From: Maylandia zebra
Lineage: Eukaryota; Chordata; Actinopteri; Cichliformes; Cichlidae
Direction of reading: 5' to 3'
Length of the DNA: 64,000 bases
Assembly: GCF_041146795.1 (NCBI RefSeq)
Contig: NC_135173.1
Span: forward strand, 56,472,865-56,536,864
Shown here: positions 48,048 through 59,000 of the stretch, piece by piece
How the letters are laid out: each line of letters starts with the position of its first letter
Numbering within the stretch: position 1 is the stretch's first letter
The notes under the pieces: model-generated
Databases searched by the model: none
What the model was told of the DNA's origin: nothing
Seen by the model: the letters and a program-made list of their open reading frames with translations, nothing else
Position numbers and translations under genes: made by a program

Positions 48048-49504
48048 AAAAAAGTATTTGTCCGCTTCCTGATTTCTTAGTAATCAAATAAATATTAGAC
48101 AAAGATAATCTAAGTAACCAAAAATGCAGTTTTTAAATTATGATTTCATTTATTTATGGGAAAAGGGTTATTCAAACTTACCTGGCCCCATGTAAAAAAA
48201 AAAAAAAAGCTTCCTAAACCCAATAACTGGGTGATAACAATGACAATGGCAATGTGGAAGAATCTTAGCCCACTGGTCTGTATAATTGTTTAAATTCACC
48301 TACATTAAAGGGTTTGGAGCTTAAATAACCTGTTTAATGTCACACCAAAGATTTCCATTCGTTTTTGAGTCCAGACTTTCTTTAGGTCACTTTAAAACCT
48401 TCATTCTATTTATTTATTTATTACTGCGGTATTTTGGATCTTTGTCCTGCTGCATAACCCAAGTGTGCTTCAGCTTTAAGGTAGAAACTGATGGCTGGAC
48501 ATTCTCCTTTTGCAGTTTCTGGTAAAGAGCAGAATTCATGGTTCCATCAATTCACCCAGGTCCTTAAGCAGCAAATAATGCCCAGACCATCACACTACCA
48601 CCACCATGTTTGACTGTTGATATGATGATCTTTTTCTGAAATGCTGTGTTAGTTTTACCCCAGATGTAACGGGACTCAAACCTTTCAAAAACTTCTCATC
48701 CTTTCAAAAACCACTTTTTCTCATCCGTCCACAGAATATTTTCCCAAAAGTCTTGGGGATCATCAAGACATTTTTTTGTAAATGCGAGACTAATCTTTGT
48801 GTTATTTTTAGTCAGCAGTGGTACTTTCCTTGGAACTTTCCCATGGATGCCATTTTTGATCAGTGTCTGTCTTATTGTTGAATCATGAACACTGACCATA
48901 CGTGAGAGTAGCCTGCAGTTCTTTAAATGTTTTTCTGGGTTCTTCTGTCTTTCCAAGCATCCATTGAATGGACAGATAACATCTGATAACATCCAAAGAG
49001 AGGACATTTGGGTAGCATTTCTGCCTTAATAAATGAAATCATAATTTAAAAAAATATCATCCATTCATTCTTTTCCACTTATCTTTGTCAGGATCACCCA
49101 TCCCAGCCACCATATCACCAGTCTGTTGCACATCTAACACATAGAGACAGACAACCATTCGCACTCACATTCATGAGTTACCAATTAGAATTACCAATTA
49201 ACCTAACCCCACTACTGCATGGCTTTGGACATGTGTGGGAGCTGGAGTGCCCAGAGAGAACCCACTCTTACACAGAGAGAACATGCAAACTCCACACAGA
49301 AAGGCCCCAACCAGGTGGTGGAATTGAACTCAGAACCTTCTTGCTGTGAGGCAACAGTGCTAATAACCACACTGCTCCATTTAATTTTAAAAACTGCATT
49401 TTGTATTTACTTGGATTATGTCTGTATAATATTAAATTTGGTTTGAGTGCGAACATTTATGAAAAAACAAAGCTATGGAATCAGGAAGGAGGTAAATACT
49501 TTTT
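48048..49504 (-). mobile_element. Tc1-like element, disrupted by a nested repeat
   Basis: The left end AAAAAGTATTTGTCCGCTTCC (from 48049) is matched by the inverted right end GGAAGGAGGTAAATACTTTTT (49484-49504) with three or so mismatches. The arms continue: sequence at 48095-48160 recurs inverted at 49028-49050 and 49381-49435, giving terminal repeats well over 100 bp. Inside, on the minus strand (49007-48696), is a Tc1-type transposase fragment with TIRQTLIKNGIHGKVPRK, PLLTKNN and NILWTDEKKW, the last holding the first catalytic Asp. The rest is degraded. The right arm is split by a 327-bp repeat at 49052-49379. Confidence 0.8.
49052..49379 (-). repeat. dispersed teleost repeat nested in the Tc1-like element
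   Basis: Landmarks: AACACATAGAGACAGACAACC, TTACCAATTAACCTAACCCC, GAGAACATGCAAACTCCACA, CTTCTTGCTGTGAGGCAACA. Related copies in the opposite orientation lie at 7619-7830 and 62725-62850. It interrupts the right terminal repeat of the surrounding Tc1-like element between AATTTAAA on one side and AATTTTAAAA on the other, so it inserted later. Confidence 0.75.
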
Positions 49505-50037
49505 CACAGAGCTGTAGCTAGATGCTGAGTTGTCTAATACGAGTTTTTTTTTTTCTCATTCATTGCCTTCATTTGCCTACAAAGACTGCCTCAACATTTT
49601 TTGATCAAATTACTCCTTACGTAATTACTTACCTACTTACTGAATCTGTCATAATCGACTTTTAGTCCAAGGATATTTTGTGAATAAGGCCCTTGATCTA
49701 GCTGCTTGAATCAAGCTTCAAGACCTGAAATATTTGTGTTTATATTGTGCTCACATAGTGGTCACTCCTACATAAAGCTGTGCTTATGTATGAAAACCTG
49801 GAGCCAGGCTGGGAACTTGGCAGAGACAGAGTGTCCTTTCACAGTGTGCAGAAGGTGGCTCTTGGATAGGTTTACAGCAGTCTAACAGCATTTTTTTCTT
49901 TTTCTTTTTTTCTTTTTTTTGTTGGCCCAACCCTCCAGCTCCTGTTATGGCTCCTAATCTGACTTTTCTTCTTATATACAACACTAGCAGGAATATTTTC
50001 CATCCAAAGGTCTCATTATTAATTTGCATCCAGTATA

Positions 50038-51210
50038 CAGGGAGTGCAGAATTATTAGGCAAGTTGTATTTTTGAGGAATAATTTTATTATTGAACAACA
50101 ACCATGTTCTCAATGAACCCAAAAAACTCATTAATATCAAAGCTGAATGTTTTTGGAAGTAGTTTTTAGTTTGTTTTTAGTTTTAGCTATTTTAGGGGGA
50201 TATCTGTGTGTGCAGGTGACTATTACTGTGCATAATTATTAGGCAACTTAACAAAAAACAAATATATACCCATTTCAATTATTTATTTTTACCAGTGACA
50301 CCAATATAACATCTCCACATTCACAAATATACATTTCTGACATTCAAAAACAAAACAAAAACAAATCAGCGACCAATATAGCCACCTTTCTTTGCAAGGA
50401 CACTCAAAAGCCTGCCATCCATGGATTCTGTCAGTGTTTTGATCTGTTCACCATCAACATTGCGTGCAGCAGCAACCACAGCCTCCCAGACACTGTTCAG
50501 AGAGGTGTACTGTTTTCCCTCCTTGTAAATCTCACATTTGATGATGGACCACAGGTTCTCAATGGGGTTCAGATCAGGTGAACCAGGAGGCCATGTCATT
50601 AGTTTTTCTTCTTTTATACCCTTTCTTGCCAGCCACGCTGTGGAGTACTTGGACGCGTGTGATGGAGCATTGTCCTGCATGAAAATCATGTTTTTCTTGA
50701 AGGATGCAGACTTCTTCCTGTACCACTGCTTGAAGAAGGTGTCTTCCAGAAACTGGCAGTAGGACTGGGAGTTGAGCTTGACTCCATCCTCAGCGGCTGC
50801 ACGCTTGACTTTTCTCAGTTCATGGGCAATTATTTTGCGCCTTGGTTTTTCCACACACTTCTTGCGACCCTGTTGACTATTTTGAATGAAACGCTTGTTG
50901 TTCGATGATCACGCTTCAGAAGCTTTGCAATTTTGAGACTGCTGCATCCCTCTGCAAGATATCTCACTATTTTTGACTTTTCTGAGCCTGTCAAGTCCTT
51001 CTTTTGACCCATTTTGCCAAAGGAAAGGACACCTGATATAGGGTGTTGATGTCATTAGACCACACCCCTTCTCATTACAGAGATGCACATCACCTAATAT
51101 GCTTAATTGGTAGTTGGCTTTCGAGCCTATACAGCTTGGAGTAAGACAACATGCATGAAGAGGATGATGTGGACAAAATACTCATTTACCTAATAATTCT
51201 GCACTCCCTG
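50038..51210 (-). mobile_element. Tc1/mariner-type element, internally deleted
   Basis: Ends are CAGGGAGTGCAGAATTATTA (50038) and its inverted copy ending 51210, flanked by TA on both sides (50036-50037, 51211-51212), the standard Tc1/mariner target duplication. The element is 1173 bp. An inner repeat, GTGCATAATTATTAGGCAAC at about 50228, has no partner near the right end; in the fuller family copies that I know there are inner repeats on both sides. Ends are nearly identical, so the copy looks young. Confidence 0.9.
50366..51012 (-). pseudogene. Tc1/mariner transposase, deleted and frameshifted
   Basis: The frame starts at 51012 with MGQKKDLTGSEKSKIVRYLA, the helix-turn-helix DNA-binding domain, and shifts frame near 50893, where one base seems to be missing. 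The second frame (50854-50366) reads EKPRRKIIAHELRKVKRAAA, then jumps at about 50792 straight into EDGVKLNSQ, omitting the central part that should hold the first catalytic Asp. The second Asp (MQDNAPSH) and the third site (SPDLNPIENLW) are present. It cannot be active. Confidence 0.85.
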
Positions 51211-51212
51211 TA

Positions 51213-52699
51213 ATCTTACAACATATTCACAGCCACAACATTATAATCATATAAACCAGCTAGGCGTAATTCCCTTTCACCTTTATTGTATTTAAAGAAC
51301 ATTTCTGAGCAGAAAAGACTGTAAGATAGTTAAAAAATGATTGTCCTTTCATCTTGTTGGATGTGGAAATTTCATATTTCCAACAAACAGTGTCAAACTC
51401 TTATGAGAACTTTTATGAGCTTTTCTTATATGAAAATATCGTGGTAGTGTTAAGCAATCACTGTTTGGTGATGACTGTAATAAATGGAAACAGTATTTGT
51501 TTTCCTCTCGCACATGCTCAGTGAAGCGAGGCTTATTCTCGGAAGACACACAGAGAGTGGGTGAGAGCGTGAGCAGATCCCGGTGGGGGTTTTAATTCTT
51601 CTTTTAATTTTTGAAAGTAATTTTTCTTTCATTTATAAATAGATTCATTGGTTTAAAAACAGCATTTGCATTGCATTTCATTTTCAATATTTGTTTCTAA
51701 AGTATAATAAAGCATGTGACTGGGTTTAATGGCTCTCTGTTAGTTGTGTCACATGTAAAACTAAAAAAAAAAAAAAAACGCAAGTGGTTTCCGATGTCAC
51801 TTTCAGTTTCTTTGTGTTTTTGTTTTTTTAGGTTAGCTTCATAAAACCAACTTGAAGAGAGAAGAAACAAAAGACACACCTCAGACCAATATGCCTGCAC
51901 ACCTGCACGCTATGCTTTTTTTTTTTTTTCAACAAATGCCTGGACTTTTGTTTTGCATGGTGTATTTAAGTATGACTTTCATGGCATTACTGATAATAAT
52001 AACCAATCTGCATGACTTTGAGTTGACATTTATGACCCAGCAAAATCACCAATCTACATTCCAACCTGGCTCATATTAGTCACTCGTGTAGGTAGCATAT
52101 AGAATTTTCACGTGTGTTTTAATAGGTTGATTATAGTTTAAATGCGTTTAAGCCAGTATCTTAGAATTCTTTTGAAGAATTAGTTTGCTTTTCTGTCATA
52201 AAGAGATAATCAGGATTGTGTTATTTCAGAACAAAGCCAAGTCACTGAACGACCGTCGTAGATTGATTTTTTTTTTTATTCTTTCTCCACCCCCCACCCC
52301 CCAAAAACATAGAAATGACCTCACTGTTGAGTTTTCTCACACACCACCTCCAAGTTTTAAGTCTTGAGAGCTCCCACGATTGGTACAGCTCTCTTCCTTC
52401 TCACCCTTCCCTTAGTGAGTTCAGATGACTCCAGACACGGGGTTTTAATTCAAACTATTCTAACCAGATTTGTTCAGGAAGCAGTCGTTTCAGTAAAGCG
52501 CATTTGCAGGGGAAACCATTTTTTATTTGCTCCTTCCCCCCTCTTAAAAAAAGTTTTGTTTTTTTGCTTTTTTACCTACTACAGAGACAAACCAATGATT
52601 ACACACAAAACACGTCTTTCTGCTTTTTCTTGCTTTTCAGTTCGTTTCTTTCTTTCGGTTTTTGTTTTTTTTTACTTGAGCTATAATTAGTTTCCTGAA
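51213..52699. other. intergenic between Tc1-like element and gcnt4 promoter
   Basis: AT-rich with A/T runs at 51763-51778 and 51918-51930. No supported gene. Mammals have ANKRD31 in this interval; I found no ankyrin-repeat coding sequence. Confidence 0.5.
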
Positions 52700-52920
52700 C
52701 CCCTCCCTCTTTTCCGGGTTATTTCTCAGCGCGTCTCTGTCCTGTGGTCCTCAGCTCAGCGCGGTTATGACAGCTTGTCGCGCTTCTTCTGAACACGGTT
52801 TCCGCTGATTAACAACGTATAATCAGACATTCAAGTTTGCGTTGTCCACAGATGTCGCGACAGCAGTGTGGGAAAAGTGGAAGGGCAGGGAAGACGAATG
52901 CCCACTCTTTTTTCTGACAG
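52700..52920 (+). promoter_or_regulatory. gcnt4: gcnt4 promoter and likely noncoding first exon
   Basis: A CpG-bearing stretch (52710-52800) stands out from AT-rich flanks and is followed by a perfect donor, CAG|GTAAGT, at 52920/52921. The coding exon at 54781 is preceded by a good acceptor (CTCACTACAG), so a leader exon ending at 52920 spliced to 54781 is the simplest model. A second possible donor is at 53089. Confidence 0.4.
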
Positions 52921-53337
52921 GTAAGTTTTCATTCTTCCTTTTTTTCATTCTTCACTTTTGTGAGTCGAAGTTTTACTGTCGAAGCAGCGAAGACGGAACA
53001 TTTGCATTGAACCCACGTTTTGACAACTTTCAGATTTAAAAACTGCTTGCCAGGTCTTTTGGGGAGACCGGCACCAGCGTGAAGAGCAAGGTGAGGGCTT
53101 TTCACAGTATGGAAGGTATCCATCACATCTAAATTAGCTCTCCCGTTTGCTATATCATAGATGGCAACTGCCTCCCAATTTCACTTCTGTCTCTTTCTGT
53201 CTGCTTAAAGAGATGAGATCATATAAGCTATATATTCTGTGGTGTTCCGTTGTTTTTATTGAAGGTATTTGCAATGATAGTCTTCAAACAACAATAAACA
53301 GATCGCACGTTTAGAAGTTTGGAATAAGCTGTTTTGA

Positions 53338-53369
53338 TCTTATTTATTTATTTATTTATTTATTTATTA
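53338..53369. repeat. (TTTA)n microsatellite
   Basis: About eight TTAT units. Confidence 0.9.
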
Positions 53370-53810
53370 TCGTCCACTCTGAATTGGATAACTCATTTTA
53401 ACTTCTTTTCTAGTGTATATTCACGTCACCTTTGTGTTTTGGTCACTCTTTTTAAGGGCACACTTATAAATTTCAGACGAATATCTCCTGTTTTGAATCG
53501 GGAGATGTTGGGGGTTTTTTTGTTTTGTTTTTTAAAACTAGGCCTATGAATTTTTAAAGCAAATGACAATGAGGCAACTATATCCATGTGAAATCTGTAA
53601 AACTAAATTTCCAAACGTAAAGGTATTTTTAATAGCAATTAGATGTCTCTCTGTGTGTTGTATACTTCTCATTAGATAAAGAAAAAAAATCATATATGTC
53701 AGATCTGAATAAGACCCTGTTTTCTGTTTTATTTCGTGAATAATAACGTCCGCATATACAATAAAGAAATGCAAAATGTTACCTTTGTACTGTAGAAACT
53801 GTAAGTATTA

Positions 53811-53970
53811 AGATAAGATAAGATAAGACTTTATTAATCCCACAACGGGGAAATTTTTGCGTCACCTCAGCTCAGGTACAGATATATGAAGGAAATACAA
53901 AAACACAAATAAGTACAATCAATGAAAAAAAGTAAGATAATACACTATATTACAAGCGTACTTAGGAGTT
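53811..53970 (+). repeat. dispersed repeat with (AAGAT)n head
   Basis: Starts with (AAGAT)n and CTTTATTAATCCCACAACGGGG, a head I recognise from abundant percomorph interspersed repeats. It is truncated after about 150 bp. It lies in the presumed gcnt4 leader intron. Confidence 0.6.
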
Positions 53971-54289
53971 GGTGAAATCTGATTCTGTGTTTCCTCAGAA
54001 ATTCTTAAGTAAATAATTCTTGATAGAATATTTATTTTATTTTTTTAAAACCAGAGAATTTATTGAACCTTCCCACCATTAAAAAAAATCAATTGAATGT
54101 AAATTTACATATATATGTATGCATTTGTATAATTTTTGCCACATCTATTTATTGCTTAAAAATAAATTAAAATCAGTTTTGTTAGGGAAAAAGTGATGAA
54201 GTCTCACAAACTCATGTATCAAATCTTGTGCAATTGGCGTTACGAAGTGACACTTTCTTTCTTTTGGACACTTGTCACATTTGACAAGG

Positions 54290-54630
54290 TAACACAAGAT
54301 AAGATAAGAAAAGATTTTTATTGTCACTGTTACCAGAACAATGAAACACAGTTGTCATCTCTCCATTGGCAGAATGGAGAGCACAGAGAATGTACACAAA
54401 AAGGATATGCACAAGTTGTATACACACACACACACACACACACATACATACGTACGTGTGTGTGTTTATGTATGTTATACTGTAATAAATACAGTTTATA
54501 AATATAGTGCGAGTGTCCTTGAGTGTTAGCAGCACAGTTAACCTTCAATCAGGGTGTAGGTAGGGTACGTTTGACAGACTGTGGGTAGAAGCTTCTATTG
54601 AATCTGTTTGTCTTTGCAAGGCTTCACTGG
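54290..54630 (+). repeat. dispersed repeat, relative of the copy at 17166
   Basis: AAGATAAGATAAGAAAAGAT, TTTTTATTGTCACTGTTACC, a (CA)n run at 54420-54443, then GACTGTGGGTAGAAGCTTCT near the end. The order of landmarks parallels the repeat at 17166-17530. Small gene-like frames inside are chance. Confidence 0.6.
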
Positions 54631-54781
54631 ATGTGCTAAAGTTATTGCAAAATAAACAAATATGGAGTAACCCTATTCTAAAAGAAACTGAACATTTTTT
54701 TAAGGTGGTTAGGTATTTCTGAAGAATAACATTATCAGTTGGGTTTATGTTCCTTCATGTTGTGTTTTCTCTCACTACAGA

Positions 54782-56074
54782 ATGACCATGCGATGTTTAT
54801 CGCTGCGACTAAGACGAAAGCAGTTCCTTCCTTCCCTCCTGTCATTGCTGACTATATCCATCCTGCTATTGGTCTGTGTCAAGCACAGCTACATCACTGA
54901 ACCTTCACATATTGGTACGGACATGCAGATAATTCCCAAGTACAATATTGATTGCTCTGCTATTTATGACATGGACCCAGTGGAGGTGGGGAAATCTCTG
55001 CTGATCAAAAAGAAAGACGTTGTGGAGATTAAAGATGAAAGTCTAGCTTATCTTACCTCTAACTGTACTTTATTCAGAAAGTACAGGGGTTATGATAATG
55101 TGTGTGCCACAGAAGAGGAGCAAGACTTTCCTATTGCTTATTCTTTGGTTGTGCATAAATCTGCCTGGATGGTAGAGAGACTCATCAATGCACTGTACTC
55201 ACCCAGTAATATCTACTGTATCCACTATGATCAAAAGTCCTCTGCTCAGTTCATATCAGCTATGGAGGGTTTGGCCCAGTGTCTGCCCAATGTCTTCATT
55301 ACCAGCAAGAAAGAATCAGTATATTATGCAAGCATTAGCCGATTAAAGGCTGATCTCAACTGTCTGTCTGACCTTTTGGGTTCAGAAGTCAAGTGGAAGT
55401 ATGTCATCAACCTCTGTGGCCAAGACTTCCCTCTCAAGTCCAACGTGGAGCTAGTGTCAGAACTAAAGCAACTGAATGGCAGAAACATGCTAGAGACGAG
55501 CCGACCCACACCAGCTAAGAAACAACGGTTCACCTTTCACTATGAGCTGAAAGATGCCAGCTTTGAATATCAAAAACTGCCAGTGAAAACAGAGTATGTA
55601 AAGAACCCACCACCACACAATATTGAGGTGTTCTCTGGAAATGCCTACTTTGTGCTTTCCCGGAAGTTCATTGAGCATATGAATGCCTCAGGTGTAGTGA
55701 AAGATTTTTTGTCCTGGTCAGAGGACACCTACTCCCCAGATGAACACTTCTGGGCAACACTTGTGCGACTGCCAGGTGTCCCTGGAGAGGTGGCTAGATC
55801 CAAGCCTGATATCACAGACCTGATGAGCAAAACCAGGCTGGTGAAGTGGCAGTACCTGGAGGAGCAGCTGTACCCACCGTGCACAGGGACACACGTTCGC
55901 AGCGTTTGTATATTTGGTGCTGCGGAAATGCGTTGGTTGCTGAACTATGGCCACTGGTTTGCCAATAAGTTTGACCCCAAAGTGGACCCTGTACTCATTC
56001 AGTGCCTTGAGGAGAAGCTGAAGGAAAAGCAGAAGTTATTTCAATCAGTATCACTGACTTGTCGTAAAGGTTAA
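54782..56074 (+). CDS. gcnt4: core 2 beta-1,6-N-acetylglucosaminyltransferase (GCNT4-like)
   Basis: Golgi type II glycosyltransferase of CAZy family GT14. It adds beta-1,6-GlcNAc to core 1 O-glycans (Gal-beta-1,3-GalNAc) to make the core 2 branch. One uninterrupted coding exon of 430 residues, as usual for the family (human GCNT4 453, GCNT1 428). A short basic cytosolic tail (MTMRCLSLRLRRKQ) precedes a single signal-anchor helix (about 16-33), then stem and catalytic domain. Seen: FPIAYSLVVHKSAWMVERLI, NIYCIHYDQKS, YVINLCGQDFPLKSN, VFSGNAYFVLSRKF, and SPDEHFWATL with the likely catalytic Glu321. Lumenal cysteines 58, 95, 108, 146, 167, 194, 212, 367, 376 and 408 fit the conserved disulfide set; sequons are at Asn94 and Asn301. 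The ATG sits 1 nt after an intron acceptor. Synteny with hmgcr/cert1 favours GCNT4 over GCNT1 or GCNT3. Confidence 0.93.
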   Translation: MTMRCLSLRLRRKQFLPSLLSLLTISILLLVCVKHSYITEPSHIGTDMQIIPKYNIDCSAIYDMDPVEVGKSLLIKKKDVVEIKDESLAYLTSNCTLFRKYRGYDNVCATEEEQDFPIAYSLVVHKSAWMVERLINALYSPSNIYCIHYDQKSSAQFISAMEGLAQCLPNVFITSKKESVYYASISRLKADLNCLSDLLGSEVKWKYVINLCGQDFPLKSNVELVSELKQLNGRNMLETSRPTPAKKQRFTFHYELKDASFEYQKLPVKTEYVKNPPPHNIEVFSGNAYFVLSRKFIEHMNASGVVKDFLSWSEDTYSPDEHFWATLVRLPGVPGEVARSKPDITDLMSKTRLVKWQYLEEQLYPPCTGTHVRSVCIFGAAEMRWLLNYGHWFANKFDPKVDPVLIQCLEEKLKEKQKLFQSVSLTCRKG

Positions 56075-59000
56075 ACGATGGCTAAAATGGATCAGGAACA
56101 AATATTATGTTCTTTCAGTGATTTTTCAAATTTGACTGCTATTTCTTATACATCATTATCTTTGAAGTTACAAATCAACATAATTGATTAATTATAATGA
56201 GCTATAAGTAATAGCGAAGGGGACTAATCACTGTTTTCTGGTCTTTTAGAAACAAAAGTTTAAGTGGGAAAGACAAAATGCAGCGTTGAGATATGAAAAT
56301 GGTGTTTACAGCTCTAATATGTTGCAACGTCGTTTGTTTAAGGAAAGCTGCCGAGCTCCGTTCTTTTCTCAGGGTGTTTCTGTCTCACTTGAGTCACTTG
56401 TTAATCTACAAAGATAATGTTGGTTTTATGGTAAATGGTAAATGGACTGATTCTTATATAGCGCTTTTCTACTCTCCCGGAGTACTCAAAGTGCTCTATA
56501 AATTTTATGTATTTTTTTATGTATTCAGTTTTTAAGAGATTTATTTCTTAGATTTCTGTCTTCACAGAAAAGTCCAGTTTACAAAAAACACACCCACGAG
56601 GAACATGTCTTAGCAGAAACAGTCGTCTGCTTCTCATTGTGAATGGGGAAAACAGGGATAATATTTGTTTTTGTTAATTGGTTGAATGAAACTGTAATGA
56701 GAGGTAATTATACAATAATGACTGGTTACATTTTAAAAGCTAACATGCTCTTGCCTGTTTCTGACGGATTCCCTTTTCCTCTGATACATGTGTTAAAGTT
56801 TTACTACAGATTCAGTTTTCGGATCATTCTGATGGTGCTCTTGCAAACTATAATAACAAAATATTATTTCCTCAACACACAGCATGCTATCTGGACAGCC
56901 CCTTTTTCCATGAAATGCAATGGAACACACTGGATTGGTTTTTACACAGTATTCTGTGTAAAACAGAGGAGAGGTCATCTATTCTATGTCATCTATTCCT
57001 CACAAATTAATCGAGAGCTAATTTGTTTGCAACAATCCAACTGGTTGATGGATACAAGCTGCTTTAGTAAGGGTTGATTCCAACTATATATGTAATGCAG
57101 GTTTGCATCAAACTATAACGTAAATTGGAAAAATAAACAGCCTCTCAGTGTTAGACTGTATATAAAAGATTAACAGAACTTGTTAGGTTATAAAAGTAAA
57201 GGTCACGGAGGAAACAAATGCAGTATGTGCCTGTTGATGGGGAAATAAGCCCGATGTTCATCTGATATGGCATTATCAAGTGACCTGCTTTAAACATGTC
57301 CTTAAATAGTTCCTTGTGATTTTCTAGTCTTTGATGCTTGAATTGAGTTGAACACAACAAGGTGTTCATTTTACAAATTATGGTCCTCAAATAAAGTGAA
57401 AAATGACAACATGATTCAGAATGGGCGTACTCTGTTATTTATAGCTAGTACTACTCAGCATGGATCGTTGCTTGGTTTCTCATTCAGATCCACCCCAAAA
57501 GTTATGCCTGGTTGGGGAAAAAAAACAAAACAAAACAAAAAACAGCAAAAACAAAAACCACAATAGTCAAAAGACTCTAAATAAAGGGTGGCCTCTTTTA
57601 ATTACAGTTTATACTTTTCTTTTTTCTTTACTGCTTTCACACAGATGTTTTGAGTTTTACGATAGACAGGAAATGAACACTGCAAAAAAAAGTTCTGCTA
57701 CAATTGGGATTGTGTACTGAAATACCTTAAATGGTTATTCATTTTAAAGCATTACTGCAACATGAATCGATATGCACACAAGAAAGTAAAAAAAAAAGAG
57801 GCTATCTCAAGAGGATCTCTATTGTTATCTGAGCTCTATTTACATGTTTACAAATGTCAGCAGTGGATAAACATAGGAACATATTGCAGCTACCACAACT
57901 CTGAGCAAAACAATAACTTGAAAAAAATGTGGTTCACATAAATCAACCATGGTTGTTTACAATTATAATTAGCACTGAGCTACGAGGCTCCTATTGTCGA
58001 GATTTCATCCTTGAGAACATAAACAGGAGAAGAGCAGATTGTCATGGTTCTCGCAGGACTGCTCTCTTTTGCATCCACTGTCTCTCTTTCTTGTTCTTTC
58101 GATTCTTAGGTGGAGTTGGGCAGGCGCTGGTGCATTGCGCTGACCCACTTTCAGCCAGCCTGCTTACCATTATCACATCACTTATGGGAGTAAAAGGGTC
58201 AGCAGAAACCTTACTCCTTGCCAGCTCATCTTCACCCTTGTGGTGGTAATCAGGTTCTCAACTTATGAGTGCCTTCGTTACCTGACCTTGTTCTCCTGTT
58301 TGTGCTCCGAGTTGATTCAGTGCCTTGGCTGGACTTGAGTTACCTGCAAATTGAGATGGGCAAACTAGGGCTTTCTGAAACAATGGAAAGTCTGAAGCAA
58401 TTGTGCTGGATTTGTGTTGATGTTTTGAAACAATCTGACATCTAATCTATGTTTGCTCATCTTTAACGACATCATTTATTTACAGAACATTGAGCATGTC
58501 ACAGATGGAGTCATGAAAGCTTATTCAATTACAGTAAATCATAGACTTTATGGGATGTTCCAGTTTTGCATATGAATAAAATGACCCGTATGAGAACACT
58601 ACACATGTAAGGACAAGTAGAAGCTTGTTTTTTTTCTGCAAATCTATCACTGACACAATCAGCAACAACACCAAAACAACCCTCATGTTACTGTGGAAAC
58701 TGACTTGTTTCGGCATTAACCCATGATATCTTACAGGTTTCTGACAGCAGGTAACTGGGAGAAAATCCTTATATACTGCTGAGGAATGCCAGTTACAAAA
58801 AAATTGTGCAGACTGGCAACAGCAGTTAATACGATGCAAACCAACCAGAAACACACAGATGAAAGGAGTCCGTAAAAGACTAATGGACAAGCTTTTTGTT
58901 ATTGTTTGTTCTAATGTGTTTAGCCTACATGCTAATCTAATCACTCTAGATAAAGGTCTAACAGTCACTTACTCTTTTCTTTTTTTGTGGTCAGACTGTG

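Noticed and set aside
52842..53039. Small open frame upstream of gcnt4 as an alternative N terminus
   Set aside because: It crosses a consensus splice donor at 52920 and is not in continuity with the gcnt4 frame, which has its own signal anchor.
58525..58968. 147-codon minus-strand open frame with hydrophobic stretches
   Set aside because: No recognisable domain, no splice or promoter context, and AT-rich composition like its flanks.
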